A DNA stretch of 7,769 nt from Eubacteriaceae bacterium (GTDB lineage: Bacteria > Bacillota > Clostridia > Lachnospirales > Lachnospiraceae): contig CABIYF010000051.1 in the NCBI GenBank assembly GCA_902362875.1, forward strand, positions 1-7,769, read 5' to 3'. The notes under the pieces are model-generated. The model did no database searches and had not been told where the DNA came from. It saw only the letters and a program-made list of their open reading frames with translations. Positions 7,055-7,769 of the stretch are shown one piece after another; positions within the stretch are counted from its first letter, which is position 1; each line of letters begins with the position of its first letter. The position numbers and the translations under genes were made by a program.

Positions 7055-7550
7055 ATACTTTTTTTATGCTGTCATAATGTAAGAAAATTCCCTCTTCAGC
7101 AAATGCTTTGATCTCATCAATCGTTGCAAACATGTATCCGTCAATTTCGGCTTCCTGGAAGTTTACATCCTTATCATCGATATCCAGTGTAAAGCGGTAA
7201 ACATCAACAAAATAGTTGTCACCCTCCCCCGGATTCTCTCTCTTATATGTAAACATATATCCGCCTTCTGCATCTTTGACATCCAGTCCTGTCTCTTCTT
7301 TTACTTCACGAAGCACAGCATCATAAGAAGCCTCACCAGCCTGCGCCGCACCCCCAGACACTTCCCACCATCCAGGTGCCCATGCTTTTGTCATAACACG
7401 TTTTGTGATCAGGAATTTGCCATCTGTTCTTCTGATGACTCCTAAAACTGTTAAATGATATTCATCGTCTTTTAGTGTCCAGTCGTTTCGTTTCATTGTA
7501 CGTCCGGTTGGCTGTTTGTTTTTATCGTAAATGTCCCATCTTTCTTCCAT
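7047..7550 (-). CDS. Nudix hydrolase (isopentenyl-diphosphate-isomerase-like subgroup)
   Basis: Nudix enzymes hydrolyse a nucleoside diphosphate linked to another group, often as housecleaning. The 167-residue protein has a complete Nudix box at 67-89: G67, then E73, then REVKEETGL (81-89), fitting GX5EX7REUXEEXGU with all metal-binding glutamates present. The N-terminus (ERWDIYDKNKQPTGRTMKR) and the segment AWAPGWWEVSGG before the box resemble YfcD-like proteins related to IPP isomerase, but the isomerase catalytic cysteine motif is not seen, so a hydrolase is more likely. Substrate is unknown. I chose ATG 7550 because AAGGAG lies at 7562-7567; the frame stays open to 7592, but that part overlaps the probable promoter. 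The stop (7047-7049) overlaps the start of the kinase remnant, and no terminator follows. Confidence 0.9.
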   Translation of the reverse strand: MEERWDIYDKNKQPTGRTMKRNDWTLKDDEYHLTVLGVIRRTDGKFLITKRVMTKAWAPGWWEVSGGAAQAGEASYDAVLREVKEETGLDVKDAEGGYMFTYKRENPGEGDNYFVDVYRFTLDIDDKDVNFQEAEIDGYMFATIDEIKAFAEEGIFLHYDSIKKVFE

Positions 7551-7582
7551 TGCTTTGTATTCTCCTTGGGTGTGTTTTTTAT

Positions 7583-7611
7583 ATCTTAGCATTTTGGGGC
7601 AATCATTGCAA
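7583..7611 (-). promoter_or_regulatory. Probable sigma-A promoter with extended -10 for the Nudix gene
   Basis: On the minus strand TTGCAA (7606-7611) is followed after 17 bases by TAAGAT (7583-7588), preceded by TGC, an extended -10 motif. Each hexamer matches four of six consensus bases. Transcription would start about ten bases before the AAGGAG site at 7562-7567. With no terminator visible downstream, this promoter could also feed the c-di-GMP and MATE genes. Confidence 0.5.
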
Positions 7612-7676
7612 TTGTGATTTGAAAGGTAGTCGTTGGGATTTGTATGAGAAATTTAAAACAGTAGTTTACTAATTCC

Positions 7677-7769
7677 TTAAATCGCCCGTTTGCAAATATC
7701 AAAATTGACAGCCAACACCGTTCCCCATACATACCCGTAGTGATTTGAATAGCCGTCCGTGTATATGAG
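7677..7769 (-). CDS. Possible C-terminal tail of an unidentified gene (partial)
   Basis: A minus-strand frame is open from the right edge to a TAA at 7677-7679, giving 30 residues with a protein-like composition (DGYSNHYGYVWGTVLAV, ending CKRAI). I do not recognise it. It lies upstream of the Nudix promoter in the same direction, and no clear terminator lies in the gap at 7612-7676. Thirty codons can stay open by chance, so this is tentative. Confidence 0.3.
   Translation of the reverse strand, partial: LIYTDGYSNHYGYVWGTVLAVNFDICKRAI

Noticed and set aside
7551..7592. Longer Nudix protein starting at 7592
   Set aside because: The extra 14 codons overlap the probable -10 element and ribosome site, and family similarity begins at MEERWDIYD.
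7705..7733. Plus-strand promoter: TTGACA at 7705-7710 with TACATA 17 bases later
   Set aside because: The -35 is perfect but the -10 matches poorly, and no plus-strand gene is seen downstream within the window; it also overlaps the possible minus-strand coding tail.
1..7769. CRISPR array, tRNA, insertion sequence, integrase or riboswitch
   Set aside because: I saw no regularly spaced repeats, cloverleaf sequence, transposase frame or recognisable riboswitch core; inter-gene gaps are too short for most of these.

Overview
The window looks like chromosomal DNA of a low-to-moderate GC Firmicute. The protein style (a lipoprotein TAXI binding protein, a composite c-di-GMP signalling protein, a hybrid kinase with an extracellular family-3 binding domain), AGGAGG-type ribosome sites and codon use suggest Clostridia, probably Lachnospiraceae. 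That placement is inference; no rRNA or marker gene is present.

Plus-strand transport operon (about 1-2640). The tail of an unidentified upstream gene (stop at 99-101) is followed closely by a TAXI-type solute-binding lipoprotein, a GltS-family sodium/glutamate symporter and a small, highly charged cytosolic protein carrying the octapeptide NVAIPE[I/V]H twice. TAXI binding proteins normally serve TRAP permeases; here the only permease next door is GltS-type. I read this as a binding-protein-assisted secondary transporter, probably for glutamate or a related acidic amino acid. A perfect 18-bp hairpin (2589-2639) ends the operon and also serves the converging minus-strand genes.

Minus-strand block (7550 down to 2669). 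In transcription order it holds a Nudix hydrolase, the wreck of a hybrid sensor histidine kinase, a GGDEF-REC-HD-GYP protein with all three sets of key residues intact, and a MATE efflux transporter. The kinase has lost its N-terminus, most of its sensor domain and membrane segment, the linker before the phospho-acceptor histidine, the ATP-binding core and most of its receiver domain, through several separate deletions, two of which shift the frame. Only 13 bases separate its old stop from the longest possible frame of the c-di-GMP gene, so the two were probably one signalling operon. The c-di-GMP gene now appears to lack its partner, and I see no terminator between the Nudix promoter (7583-7611) and the MATE gene.

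Ends. Bases 7677-7769 hold a short open minus-strand frame running off the window that may be the tail of another gene. No tRNA, rRNA, CRISPR array, insertion sequence or riboswitch was recognised.
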